A stretch of DNA of 35,190 nt from Gp6-AA40 sp036742665 (lineage in GTDB: Bacteria; Acidobacteriota; Vicinamibacteria; Vicinamibacterales; UBA2999), in assembly GCA_036742665.1 (NCBI GenBank), contig DAINQP010000030.1, positions 1-35,190 of the forward strand, given 5' to 3'. Each line of letters opens with the position of its first letter. Position 1 is the first letter of the stretch. Below, one piece after another: positions 1 to 6,563 of this stretch. The notes under the pieces were generated by a model. It was not told where the DNA came from. It saw only the letters and a list, made by a program, of their open reading frames with translations, and did not search any database. A program made the translations under genes and the position numbers.

Positions 1-817
1 GACCCGCGATGTGCGTCGGCAGCACCTCGATATTGACCGCGAGCGCCGTCACACGGCCGCCGAGCCCCTGTGGCCCGATGCCGAGTGCATTGACGCGGTC
101 GAGGAGCGTCGATTCGAGTTCAGCGAGATCGGGGCGCGCGTTGCGGATCGTCAGGTCGCGCAACGCCGCTTTCTTGGCGAGCAGCGCCGATGCCTCGAAT
201 GTGCCGCCGATGCCCACGCCGACAATGATTGGTGGGCAGGCGTTGGCACCGGCCCGTTCAACCGTCTCGACAACGACGTCGATGATGCCCGGCACGCCAT
301 CGGCGGGAACGAGCATGCGCATGGCGCTCATGTTCTCGGCGCCGAAGCCCTTTGATGCAACAGTGAGCCGGACGCCGGTGCCCGGAAAGATCTCGGTATG
401 CACGACACCCACGTCGTAGGGTCGCTCCCCTGGGCCGGACGGGTCCCACGCCATCTTCAGGCGGCGCGTCGGATCACCTGTCACCGATCGGCGCAGATAC
501 CCGCTCGACGTGCCTTTCCGAATCCCGGCATGAATCGCATCGTGCAGCGAGCCGCCGACCCAGTGCACGTCCTGTCCCACCTCGAGGAAGACCACGGCGA
601 CACCGCTGTCCTGGCAGACCGGTACCCGCTCGGCCGCCGCCATCTCGTAGTTGTGCACCAGCTGTTCTAGCGTGCGTCGTCCGAGCGGCGACTCCTCGCG
701 TGCCGCCGCTGCGCGCAGCGCATCGAGAATATCGGCGGGAATGTTGTAGTTGGCCTCGACGAGGAGCCGCGCGACTGTGTCGCGCAGAATCGCCACGTCA
801 AGGTCGCGAGTGGCCAC
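1..817 (-). CDS. Class I fumarase / L(+)-tartrate dehydratase alpha-type Fe-S hydro-lyase (partial, C-terminus off the left edge)
   Basis: Reads from a GTG at 817 to the window edge, about 272 residues. The protein has the class I fumarase alpha-domain hallmarks: the cluster cysteine in VCQDSG (Cys68), a second in NACPPIIVGVGIGGT (Cys194), and the GPQGLGGRVTAL stretch near the end. The third cluster cysteine usually lies close to the C-terminus and would be just outside the window. Family members add or remove water across fumarate-like double bonds using a [4Fe-4S] cluster in the cytoplasm; fumarate, tartrate and mesaconate (methylfumarate) are known substrates. The start lies one base after the stop of the MaoC gene, so the two are probably cotranslated. 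Next to MaoC, CaiB and CitE homologues a mesaconase-like role is attractive, but this is inference. A beta subunit or beta domain is expected further left. Confidence 0.85.
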   Translation of the reverse strand, partial: MATRDLDVAILRDTVARLLVEANYNIPADILDALRAAAAREESPLGRRTLEQLVHNYEMAAAERVPVCQDSGVAVVFLEVGQDVHWVGGSLHDAIHAGIRKGTSSGYLRRSVTGDPTRRLKMAWDPSGPGERPYDVGVVHTEIFPGTGVRLTVASKGFGAENMSAMRMLVPADGVPGIIDVVVETVERAGANACPPIIVGVGIGGTFEASALLAKKAALRDLTIRNARPDLAELESTLLDRVNALGIGPQGLGGRVTALAVNIEVLPTHIAG

Positions 818-818
818 G

Positions 819-1331
819 CTACTTGCGGGGTTCGGGGATGCGCGTTGCCGCACCCGGTGGCACGTGATCCCGCTTGTAGACCATGAACGTGCGCAGGAAC
901 TCGATGACGATGAGACCGTCCTGCTTGAAGCCGGTCGTCTTCACCTTGACGATGCCGACGTTGGGACGTGATTTCGATTCGCGCTTCTCGAGGACCTCGC
1001 TGCGCGAATAGACCGTGTCGCCTTCGAACAGCGGATTCGGCAGACGTACCTCGTCCCACCCCAGGTTGGCCATGACGTTGAACGAGAGGTCGATCGTGGA
1101 CTGGCCGGTCACCAGCGCCAGCGTGAAGGTCGAATCGACGAGCGGCTTGCCGAACTCCGTCTGCGCCGCGTAGGCGTGATCGAAATGGATCGGGTTCACG
1201 TTCTGCGTCAGCAGGGTGAACCAACTGTTGTCCACCGACAGTACCGTCCGCCCCAGGGGGTGGATGTAGATGTCGCCCACCTCGAAGTCTTCGTAGACCC
1301 TTCCCTTCCATCCCTCTTTGACCGCCAACAC
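819..1331 (-). CDS. MaoC-family dehydratase, mesaconyl-CoA hydratase-like
   Basis: 170 residues of hot-dog fold. The hydratase-2 motif region reads TQNVNPIHFD, followed by a conserved stretch around NLGWDEVRLPNPLFEGDT and KRESKSRPNVG. The Asp of the classical (R)-hydratase motif (GDxNPxH) is Asn here, as I recall for the mesaconyl-CoA/beta-methylmalyl-CoA hydratase branch. Members hydrate enoyl-CoA thioesters such as mesaconyl-CoA or itaconyl-CoA. I place the start at the GTG at 1331, with GGGAGG at 1335-1340 just upstream; a TTG one codon later is equally possible. A longer reading to 1391 would overlap the end of the upstream gene and add a non-homologous, Arg-rich leader. The gene follows a secreted-family gene by 16 bases and precedes the fumarase-like gene by one. 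Substrate unknown. Confidence 0.85.
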   Translation of the reverse strand: MLAVKEGWKGRVYEDFEVGDIYIHPLGRTVLSVDNSWFTLLTQNVNPIHFDHAYAAQTEFGKPLVDSTFTLALVTGQSTIDLSFNVMANLGWDEVRLPNPLFEGDTVYSRSEVLEKRESKSRPNVGIVKVKTTGFKQDGLIVIEFLRTFMVYKRDHVPPGAATRIPEPRK

Positions 1332-1347
1332 ACGCCTCCCGTCCGAT

Positions 1348-2337
1348 TCACTTGGTCGATGCCGCGGCCTTCTCGACCGCCCGGGCACCACTGAGGATGT
1401 TCCGCATCGCGTAGTTGCCTTCGTGACACGCGTACTCGAACACGTCTGGCATGCGGCCTGACTTGAGGCTCAGCGCGGCGGTCCATGGCTTCGAGAACGT
1501 CGCCGGATCGCTGACCGTCACCTCATAGTGCACCGTCTGCGCATCGACGCGACGGTATCGCTCGACCAGGTGCAGTCCACCGCCGGTGCCGCGATAGTTG
1601 ATCATGTTGGTCGGAAAATTCGTCACCTCGACGACGAGCGAGTCGCCTTCCCAGTGGCCGCGCGAGTCGCCGAAGTACTGGCGGATCGCGGGCGATAGCT
1701 GCCGACGTCCATCCAGCGGGATGACGCGGGCGTCATGAATCATCTCGTAGCGGATCGCGACAAACCCGGGACCCTGCACGATCTGCGACGTGTTGTTGTA
1801 GATCGTCGGAAAGATCACGTGTGGCAAACCGCGCGTGATGCAGCGATCGTACATGTCGAGTGACGCCGGACTGTCGTACGGACGCTGGCCGCTCGTTCGC
1901 TGGTTTACGGCACCAGCGGCGCGTTTACGTGCCTCATCATTCAGGTACGGGATTCGACCGTCCGGCGGATCGATGATGATCGACGTGCGTCGCGACGGCT
2001 TGCCGCGCTCGAGCCAATGCGCGGGTGGTCCGGTGCCATCACCACCACGCCCGGGGCGCGGCGCGACGACCTCTTCGGCATCCACTTCCGCTTGTTGCCG
2101 CGCCTGCGCCCGACGTTCCTCGAACTCCTTGTCGCTGACCACGTCGCGCCCGGCGAACTGCTGCGGTCGCTCGAACGGCACGCCCAACTCGTCGTCCGTG
2201 GTGAAGATGCCCTGGATATCAGGGTCGCCCCACGGCGTGCGGAACGCTTGCGTCTGTGCCTGTGTGCCGACCCCGGCGAAGACGATGACGGCAACGACGA
2301 TCACTCCACCGGCGAGCACGAATGTGCGGAACGTCAT
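1348..2337 (-). CDS. Secreted protein of an unnamed acidobacterial family (subgroup A, copy 1)
   Basis: 329 residues. The N-terminus has a hydrophobic segment ending around VGTQAQTQA, a likely signal peptide. After it comes RTPWGDPDIQG and then a shared core: YDRCITRG, MIHDARVIPLDGR, GHWEGDSLVVEVTNF, DPATFSKPW and YACHEGNY. The same landmarks occur in four other proteins of this window (14089-15084, 15563-16468, 28239-29039, 32043-32861), with closest resemblance to the one at 14089. Two cysteines, in CITRG and in CHEG, are kept in every copy and may form a disulfide outside the cytoplasm. I know no established function. I chose the ATG at 2337 rather than an upstream reading to 2367 because it directly precedes the signal peptide. 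It lies head to head with the SDR gene, 35 bases away. Confidence 0.8.
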   Translation of the reverse strand: MTFRTFVLAGGVIVVAVIVFAGVGTQAQTQAFRTPWGDPDIQGIFTTDDELGVPFERPQQFAGRDVVSDKEFEERRAQARQQAEVDAEEVVAPRPGRGGDGTGPPAHWLERGKPSRRTSIIIDPPDGRIPYLNDEARKRAAGAVNQRTSGQRPYDSPASLDMYDRCITRGLPHVIFPTIYNNTSQIVQGPGFVAIRYEMIHDARVIPLDGRRQLSPAIRQYFGDSRGHWEGDSLVVEVTNFPTNMINYRGTGGGLHLVERYRRVDAQTVHYEVTVSDPATFSKPWTAALSLKSGRMPDVFEYACHEGNYAMRNILSGARAVEKAAASTK

Positions 2338-2372
2338 GGGCGTCGGTCCTTGCGGTGCGGGTACCATACATC

Positions 2373-3164
2373 ATGCGAACTGCGCCGTTGGCAGGCAAGT
2401 GCGCGCTCATCACAGGTTCGGTACGGGGTCTCGGATTGGCCGCCGCGCAACGCCTCGCCGCATCCGGCTGCCACATCGTCCTCAACGGGCTCGAGCCGGC
2501 GAGCGAGACCGTCCCGGTCATCCAGGACCTGCAGCGCCATAGCGTTCGAAGCCTTTACTGCCAGGCCGATCTCCGGCGTCCCGATGACATCGAAGAGATG
2601 GTCGAGACCGCGACCGAGACGTTTGGCGCGATCGACATCCTGATCAACAACGCTGTGGTCCGCCATGTCGGATCGATCGAGCAGTTTGGAACGGCCGAGT
2701 GGGACGAAGCGATCGCCGTGAACCTGTCCTCGGCGTTTCACACGATCCGGATGGCCGTGCCGAACATGAAGCGGAACCGTTGGGGCCGCATCATCAACGT
2801 GTCGTCGATCTTCGGCATGCGTGGCGCACCGAACCGCGTCGGCTACGTGACCACCAAGACCGCGCTGATCGGATTGACACGGGCCGTGGCGCTCGAAACC
2901 GTGGCGCATGGGATCACGTGCAATGCCGTCTGCCCGGGGACGAGTGAAACGCCGGTGCACGAGGAGGCGCTGAAGGCGGTCATGGCCGCCGAAGGGGTAT
3001 CACGCGAGGAAGCGGAGCGGCGATTCTTCGCCGGGAAGCAGCCGACGGGCCGCTTCGTCGCCGCCGAGAACGTGGCCTCGCTCATCGCGTTTCTGTGCGG
3101 GCCGGAAGGGGCGGATATCACCGGTTCGGTGTTGCCGATCGACGGCGGATGGTCGGCGTCGTAA
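2373..3164 (+). CDS. Short-chain dehydrogenase/reductase (3-hydroxybutyrate dehydrogenase-like)
   Basis: 263 residues, classical SDR size. The cofactor site is TGSVRGLG (from residue 14), followed by NNA (92-94), catalytic Ser145 in NVSSIFG, and the YxxxK pair Tyr158/Lys162 in YVTTK. PxIDGGW near the C-terminus closes the Rossmann domain. The sequence resembles D-3-hydroxybutyrate dehydrogenases and related NAD-dependent 3-hydroxyacyl dehydrogenases, but SDR substrates cannot be read from motifs. It is the only plus-strand gene in the first 26 kb and sits between minus-strand CoA-metabolism genes, convergent with CaiB. The ATG at 2373 fits the usual N-terminus; an ATG at 2322 would overlap the divergent gene. 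No clear Shine-Dalgarno sequence precedes the start. Confidence 0.88.
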   Translation: MRTAPLAGKCALITGSVRGLGLAAAQRLAASGCHIVLNGLEPASETVPVIQDLQRHSVRSLYCQADLRRPDDIEEMVETATETFGAIDILINNAVVRHVGSIEQFGTAEWDEAIAVNLSSAFHTIRMAVPNMKRNRWGRIINVSSIFGMRGAPNRVGYVTTKTALIGLTRAVALETVAHGITCNAVCPGTSETPVHEEALKAVMAAEGVSREEAERRFFAGKQPTGRFVAAENVASLIAFLCGPEGADITGSVLPIDGGWSAS

Positions 3165-3179
3165 TGCGGCGGGTCCGAA

Positions 3180-3210
3180 GACCGCCTTCGCGCGAAGCGC
3201 TTCGGCGGTC
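3180..3210. repeat. Palindromic element B, copy 1 (intergenic)
   Basis: Outer arms GACCGCC and GGCGGTC pair over 7 bp around a TTCGCGCGAA palindrome. Bases 3183-3207 match, as reverse complement, all 25 bases of 25351-25375, which lie inside the DUF1592 gene. Confidence 0.75.
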
Positions 3211-3234
3211 CGCCGTAGCCTTGGCGAAGGCGGA
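3209..3234. repeat. Palindromic element B, copy 2 (intergenic)
   Basis: A 26-nt unit with arms TCCGCC and GGCGGA. As reverse complement it agrees at 21 of 26 positions with the copy at 25201-25226 inside the DUF1592 gene. Confidence 0.7.
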
Positions 3235-3265
3235 GGCGGAACAGGACCCGCCCTACGGTGAATCT

Positions 3266-4489
3266 CTACACGATTCCGGCGCGCCGCCATTTCTCGATGG
3301 TTGCCTGATCGAAACCAACTTCTTCCAGAATCGCGTCGGTGTGCTCGCCGACCGCGGGAATCGGGCCCATCTGTGGCTCGATATCGCCCATCCCGAACGG
3401 CGGCAGGAGCGCGCGGATTGGACCGGCCGGTGACTGCACCGTTCGCCAGCGGTCGCGAGCAACGAGCTGCGGATGCTCGAGGAACTCCTGCACCGTGTTC
3501 ATCCTGGCGTTGGCGATCTGCGCCGCCTCGAGACGCGCCAGCACGTCTTCAGCCGTGTGCGTCGCAAACGCCGTGTTGATGAGCGCGTCGAGCTCCTCGC
3601 GGTGCGCCACGCGGTCTGCGTTGGCCCTGAATCGCGGGTCCGAGGCGAGCGATGGATGGCCCAGCACCTCGGCACAGAACCTCGCCCACTCGCGCTCGTT
3701 CTGCAGTCCCAGGTAGAGGACCTTTCCGTCGCCGGCGGTGTAGGGTCCATACGGCGCGATGGCGGCGTGCGCCGCCCCGGTGCGCGGCAGCGGTGCGCCG
3801 CCATAGCCCGTGTAGTACGCCGGATATCCCATCCACTCGGCGAGCGCATCGAACATCGAGACGTCGAGCACAGTGCCGCCGCCGGTTCGTGTCCGGCGCA
3901 GAAGTGCAGCGAGAATGCCCGAGAACGCGTACATGCCAGCGGCAATGTCGGCGATCGACACGCCCACCTTCGAAGGGACCTCGGGCGTGCCGGTAATCGA
4001 GACGAGTCCTGTCTCGCTCTGTACCAGCAGGTCGTACGCTTTCTTGTCTCGGTACGGACCGTCGGTGCCATAGCCGGAAATCTCGCAGATCACCAGCTTC
4101 GGATATCTCTCGTGGAGCGCCGCCGAGGCGAAGCCGAGGCGGCCCATCGCACCCGGTGCCAGGTTGTGCAGCAGAACGTCCGCACGTGCGATCAAGCGCG
4201 TCAGCACATCCGCCGCCTCCGCTCGCTTGAGATCGAGCGTGAGTGATTCCTTCGTCCGGTTGATCCACACGAAGTGACTGGCCTGGCCCTTCACTGTGCG
4301 GTCGTAGCCCCGTGCAAAATCACCGCTGCCGGGCCGCTCAATCTTGATGACACGTGCACCGAGATCGGCGAGTTGGCGGCTGGCAAACGGCGCCGCCACT
4401 GCTTGCTCGACCGCGATGACGAGCATGCCCTCGAGCGGCAGGCTCGCCGAAGGCGTCGCGCCGAAGCCGTCCGGCGAAGGCGGCGTCAC
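3266..4489 (-). CDS. CaiB/BaiF-family (class III) CoA-transferase
   Basis: 407 residues. N-terminal Rossmann-like part with ASRQLADLGARVIKIERP; the catalytic aspartate is Asp153 in KAYDLLVQSETG, which forms the acyl anhydride intermediate in this family. The C-terminal part (HPSLASDPRF, then HPQLVARDRW) is typical. Family members move CoA between small carboxylic acids; succinyl-CoA:citramalate, succinyl-CoA:itaconate and mesaconyl-CoA C1-C4 transferases belong here. The GTG start at 4489 overlaps the TGA of the CitE-like gene (GTGA), so translation is probably coupled. Residues 2-12 are encoded by a palindromic repeat (4457-4484), giving an extra Pro/Ser-rich leader before the conserved SLPLEG; a start after this leader is possible. 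Substrate is inferred from neighbours only. Confidence 0.92.
   Translation of the reverse strand: MTPPSPDGFGATPSASLPLEGMLVIAVEQAVAAPFASRQLADLGARVIKIERPGSGDFARGYDRTVKGQASHFVWINRTKESLTLDLKRAEAADVLTRLIARADVLLHNLAPGAMGRLGFASAALHERYPKLVICEISGYGTDGPYRDKKAYDLLVQSETGLVSITGTPEVPSKVGVSIADIAAGMYAFSGILAALLRRTRTGGGTVLDVSMFDALAEWMGYPAYYTGYGGAPLPRTGAAHAAIAPYGPYTAGDGKVLYLGLQNEREWARFCAEVLGHPSLASDPRFRANADRVAHREELDALINTAFATHTAEDVLARLEAAQIANARMNTVQEFLEHPQLVARDRWRTVQSPAGPIRALLPPFGMGDIEPQMGPIPAVGEHTDAILEEVGFDQATIEKWRRAGIV
4457..4484. repeat. Palindromic element B, copy 3 (inside the CaiB start region)
   Basis: Reverse complement reads CCGCCTTCGCC, a short spacer, then GGCTTCGGCG, matching the family pattern. It encodes the second to about twelfth residues of the CoA-transferase. 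The following ACGCCTTCGGCGAGC repeats part of it. Confidence 0.55.
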
Positions 4490-5397
4490 TGACTGATGAT
4501 GCGATGGCGCTCGAGGATCGTGCGCGCCATGCGCAGGTTGGCGGCGTCGATCATCCGGCCGTCATGTGTGGCTGCGCCCTGTCCTGCGGCGGCAGCACCC
4601 TCGTAGGCTTTCAGTACCGCGGCTGCCCTGGTCACCTCTTCGAGTGACGGAGTGAAGGTCGCGTTCACCGTCGCAAGCTGTGCCGGATGAATGCATTGCT
4701 TGCCGTCGAAGCCCATCGCCAGCGCGATCCGGCAGGCGCGAGCGAGACCGGCCTCGTCTGAGTAGCCTGCATACGGACCATCCAGACAGCGGAGGTCATT
4801 CGCACGGGCGGCAGCAACGATCGTGTGCATGACTGCGTGCCAGCGGTGGCCGGGATAGATCTCGTCGTGTTCGTCGGCTTCGCCGATTGCCGACAAGGGC
4901 ATGTGCATCGACGCCGCATAATCCCCGGCGCCGAATATCAGGGCTTCGAGACGCGGCGATGCGCCAGCAATCTCGGCTGCGTGGAGAAACCCGCTGGCCG
5001 TTTCGATCTGCGCCTCGAGACCAATGGGACGCGTCAGGCGAATATTGGCCTCAATCTGCGTCAGCAGCGTGTCCACGAACTCGACGTCGCGAGCCGAACC
5101 GGCTTTCGGAATCATCACAACATCAAGCCGATCGCCGGCCGCCTCGACCACCTCGAGGAGATCACGATAGGCAAATGGCGTGTCGAGCGCATTGATGCGG
5201 AACATCCGGATCCTGCGTCCGAAGTCGATCTCCTTCAGCGCCTCGATCACGTTGGCGCGGCTCGACGCCTTCTCGGCCGGCGTCACCGAGTCTTCGAGGT
5301 CGATGCAGATCGCGTCGGCGGCGCTGGCGGCCGCCTTCCGGATCATCGCCGGCTTCGATGCCGGCACGTACAACTGGCTGCGAGTGAGTCGCGTCAA
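4486..5397 (-). CDS. HpcH/HpaI aldolase, CitE / malyl-CoA / citramalyl-CoA lyase-like
   Basis: 303 residues of TIM-barrel type. Visible hallmarks are SQLYVPASKPAM at the N-terminus, CIDLEDSV, the Mg-binding Glu in QIETASG, the Mg-binding Asp in FGAGDYAAS, and GKQCIHPAQ near the C-terminus. Relatives cleave 3-hydroxy-diacyl-CoAs: malyl-CoA to acetyl-CoA and glyoxylate, beta-methylmalyl-CoA to propionyl-CoA and glyoxylate, citramalyl-CoA to acetyl-CoA and pyruvate. I set the start at TTG 5397, where TTGA overlaps the stop of the acyl-CoA dehydrogenase gene and a GAGG lies six bases upstream. The longer reading to 5568 is Arg-rich and has no family counterpart. It is coupled to CaiB by a GTGA overlap. 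Confidence 0.88.
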   Translation of the reverse strand: MTRLTRSQLYVPASKPAMIRKAAASAADAICIDLEDSVTPAEKASSRANVIEALKEIDFGRRIRMFRINALDTPFAYRDLLEVVEAAGDRLDVVMIPKAGSARDVEFVDTLLTQIEANIRLTRPIGLEAQIETASGFLHAAEIAGASPRLEALIFGAGDYAASMHMPLSAIGEADEHDEIYPGHRWHAVMHTIVAAARANDLRCLDGPYAGYSDEAGLARACRIALAMGFDGKQCIHPAQLATVNATFTPSLEEVTRAAAVLKAYEGAAAAGQGAATHDGRMIDAANLRMARTILERHRIISQ

Positions 5398-6563
5398 AAC
5401 GACCTCGGCATCCCGAGCACGTGCTCGCCAATGTAAGACAGGATCAGATTCGTCGAGATTGGCGCCACCTGATAGAGCCTCGTCTCCCGGAACTTGCGCT
5501 CGACATCGTACTCCGACGCGAACCCGAACCCGCCGAAGGTCTGAAGACAGACGTTGGCGGCCTCCCATGAGGCGTCCGCCGCCAGCAGCTTCGCGAGGTT
5601 GGCTTCGGAGCCGGCTGGCTTGCCCTCGTCGAACAGCCGCGCCGCCTCGTAGCGCATCAAGTCAGCCGCGCGAACGTTGGCATACGCACGCGCGATTGGA
5701 AACTGAATGCCCTGGTTCTTGCCGATCGGCCGGTCGAAGACGACACGCTCGTTGGCGTAACCGCGCGCACGATCGACGAACCAGTACCCGTCGCCAATGC
5801 ACTCGGCGGCAATCAGGATGCGCTCGGCGTTCATGCCGTCGAGAATGTATCGGAACCCCTGCCCTTCCTCGCCGATCAGGTTCTCGGCGGGCACCTCGAA
5901 GTCTTCGAAGAAGACTTCGTTGGTCTCATGGTTCACCATGTTGCGGATCGCGCGTATCGTCATCCCCGTGTTCTGCGCATCTCGCAGATCGATCACGAAC
6001 ATCGACAGGCCGTGCGTCTTCTTCGTCACTTCGGACAACGGCGTCGTGCGGGCCAGCAACACCATCAGATCGGAATGCTGAACGCGCGAGATCCATACCT
6101 TCTGCCCGTTCACCACATACCGATCACCACGCCTCACCGCCATCGTCCGGGTTTTGGTCGTGTCGGTGCCGGTGGTGGGCTCGGTGACCGCAAACGACTG
6201 CAGACGTAGACGTCCTGCGGCGATCTCCGGCAAATAGCGCCGCTTCTGCTCCTCGGAGCCGTGACGGACCAGCGTGCCCATGATGTACATCTGCGCGTGG
6301 CACGCGCCAGAATTGGCGCCGGAGCGATTGATTTCCTCGAGGATGACCGAGGCTTCGGTCACACTCAGCCCGCCTCCGCCGTATTCGGCCGGAATCAACG
6401 CCGCGAGCCAGCCGGCATCGCTGAGAGCTTTCACGAACGTCTCGGGATACTCCGACCGTTGGTCGATCGCGCGCCAATACTCGCTGCCGAAGGTGGCACA
6501 CAGTTCTCGAATCGCGCGGCGGTAGTCCTGGAATTCGGCAGCCCTTGGGTTGATATCGATCAC
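5394..6563 (-). CDS. Acyl-CoA dehydrogenase
   Basis: 389 residues, standard length. FAD and substrate motifs are present: FAVTEPTTGTDTTKTRT, VVNGQKVWIS, and the C-terminal LQTFGGFGFASEYDVERKFR. At the usual catalytic position of medium- and short-chain enzymes (YEGTSE) it has LYQVAPISTN, so the normal Glu is missing. Glu247 in DGMNAERILIAAE falls where isovaleryl-CoA and long-chain dehydrogenases place their base, so the enzyme is probably still active. It oxidises an acyl-CoA at the alpha-beta bond; with CitE, CaiB and MaoC neighbours a branched or dicarboxylic acyl-CoA is plausible. The GTG start overlaps the upstream glycosyltransferase stop (GTGA), and its own TGA overlaps the CitE start. 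Confidence 0.92.
   Translation of the reverse strand: MIDINPRAAEFQDYRRAIRELCATFGSEYWRAIDQRSEYPETFVKALSDAGWLAALIPAEYGGGGLSVTEASVILEEINRSGANSGACHAQMYIMGTLVRHGSEEQKRRYLPEIAAGRLRLQSFAVTEPTTGTDTTKTRTMAVRRGDRYVVNGQKVWISRVQHSDLMVLLARTTPLSEVTKKTHGLSMFVIDLRDAQNTGMTIRAIRNMVNHETNEVFFEDFEVPAENLIGEEGQGFRYILDGMNAERILIAAECIGDGYWFVDRARGYANERVVFDRPIGKNQGIQFPIARAYANVRAADLMRYEAARLFDEGKPAGSEANLAKLLAADASWEAANVCLQTFGGFGFASEYDVERKFRETRLYQVAPISTNLILSYIGEHVLGMPRSF

Larger units (their letters stand above)
3168..3256. repeat. Composite REP-like element enclosing two smaller palindromes
   Basis: The 9-nt arms GGCGGGTCC (3168-3176) and GGACCCGCC (3244-3252) are exact reverse complements, followed by CTAC (3253-3256). 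Read on the minus strand this is GTAG plus hairpin, like the seven other REP-like elements here. The roughly 67-nt loop holds two copies of a second palindrome (3180-3210 and 3209-3234). It lies between the convergent ends of the SDR and CaiB genes and may also act as a bidirectional transcription stop, though no T-run is visible. Confidence 0.7.

Noticed and set aside
5398..5568. 57-residue N-terminal extension of the CitE-like protein
   Set aside because: Arg-rich, overlaps the acyl-CoA dehydrogenase gene, and the family begins at SQLYVPASKPAM.
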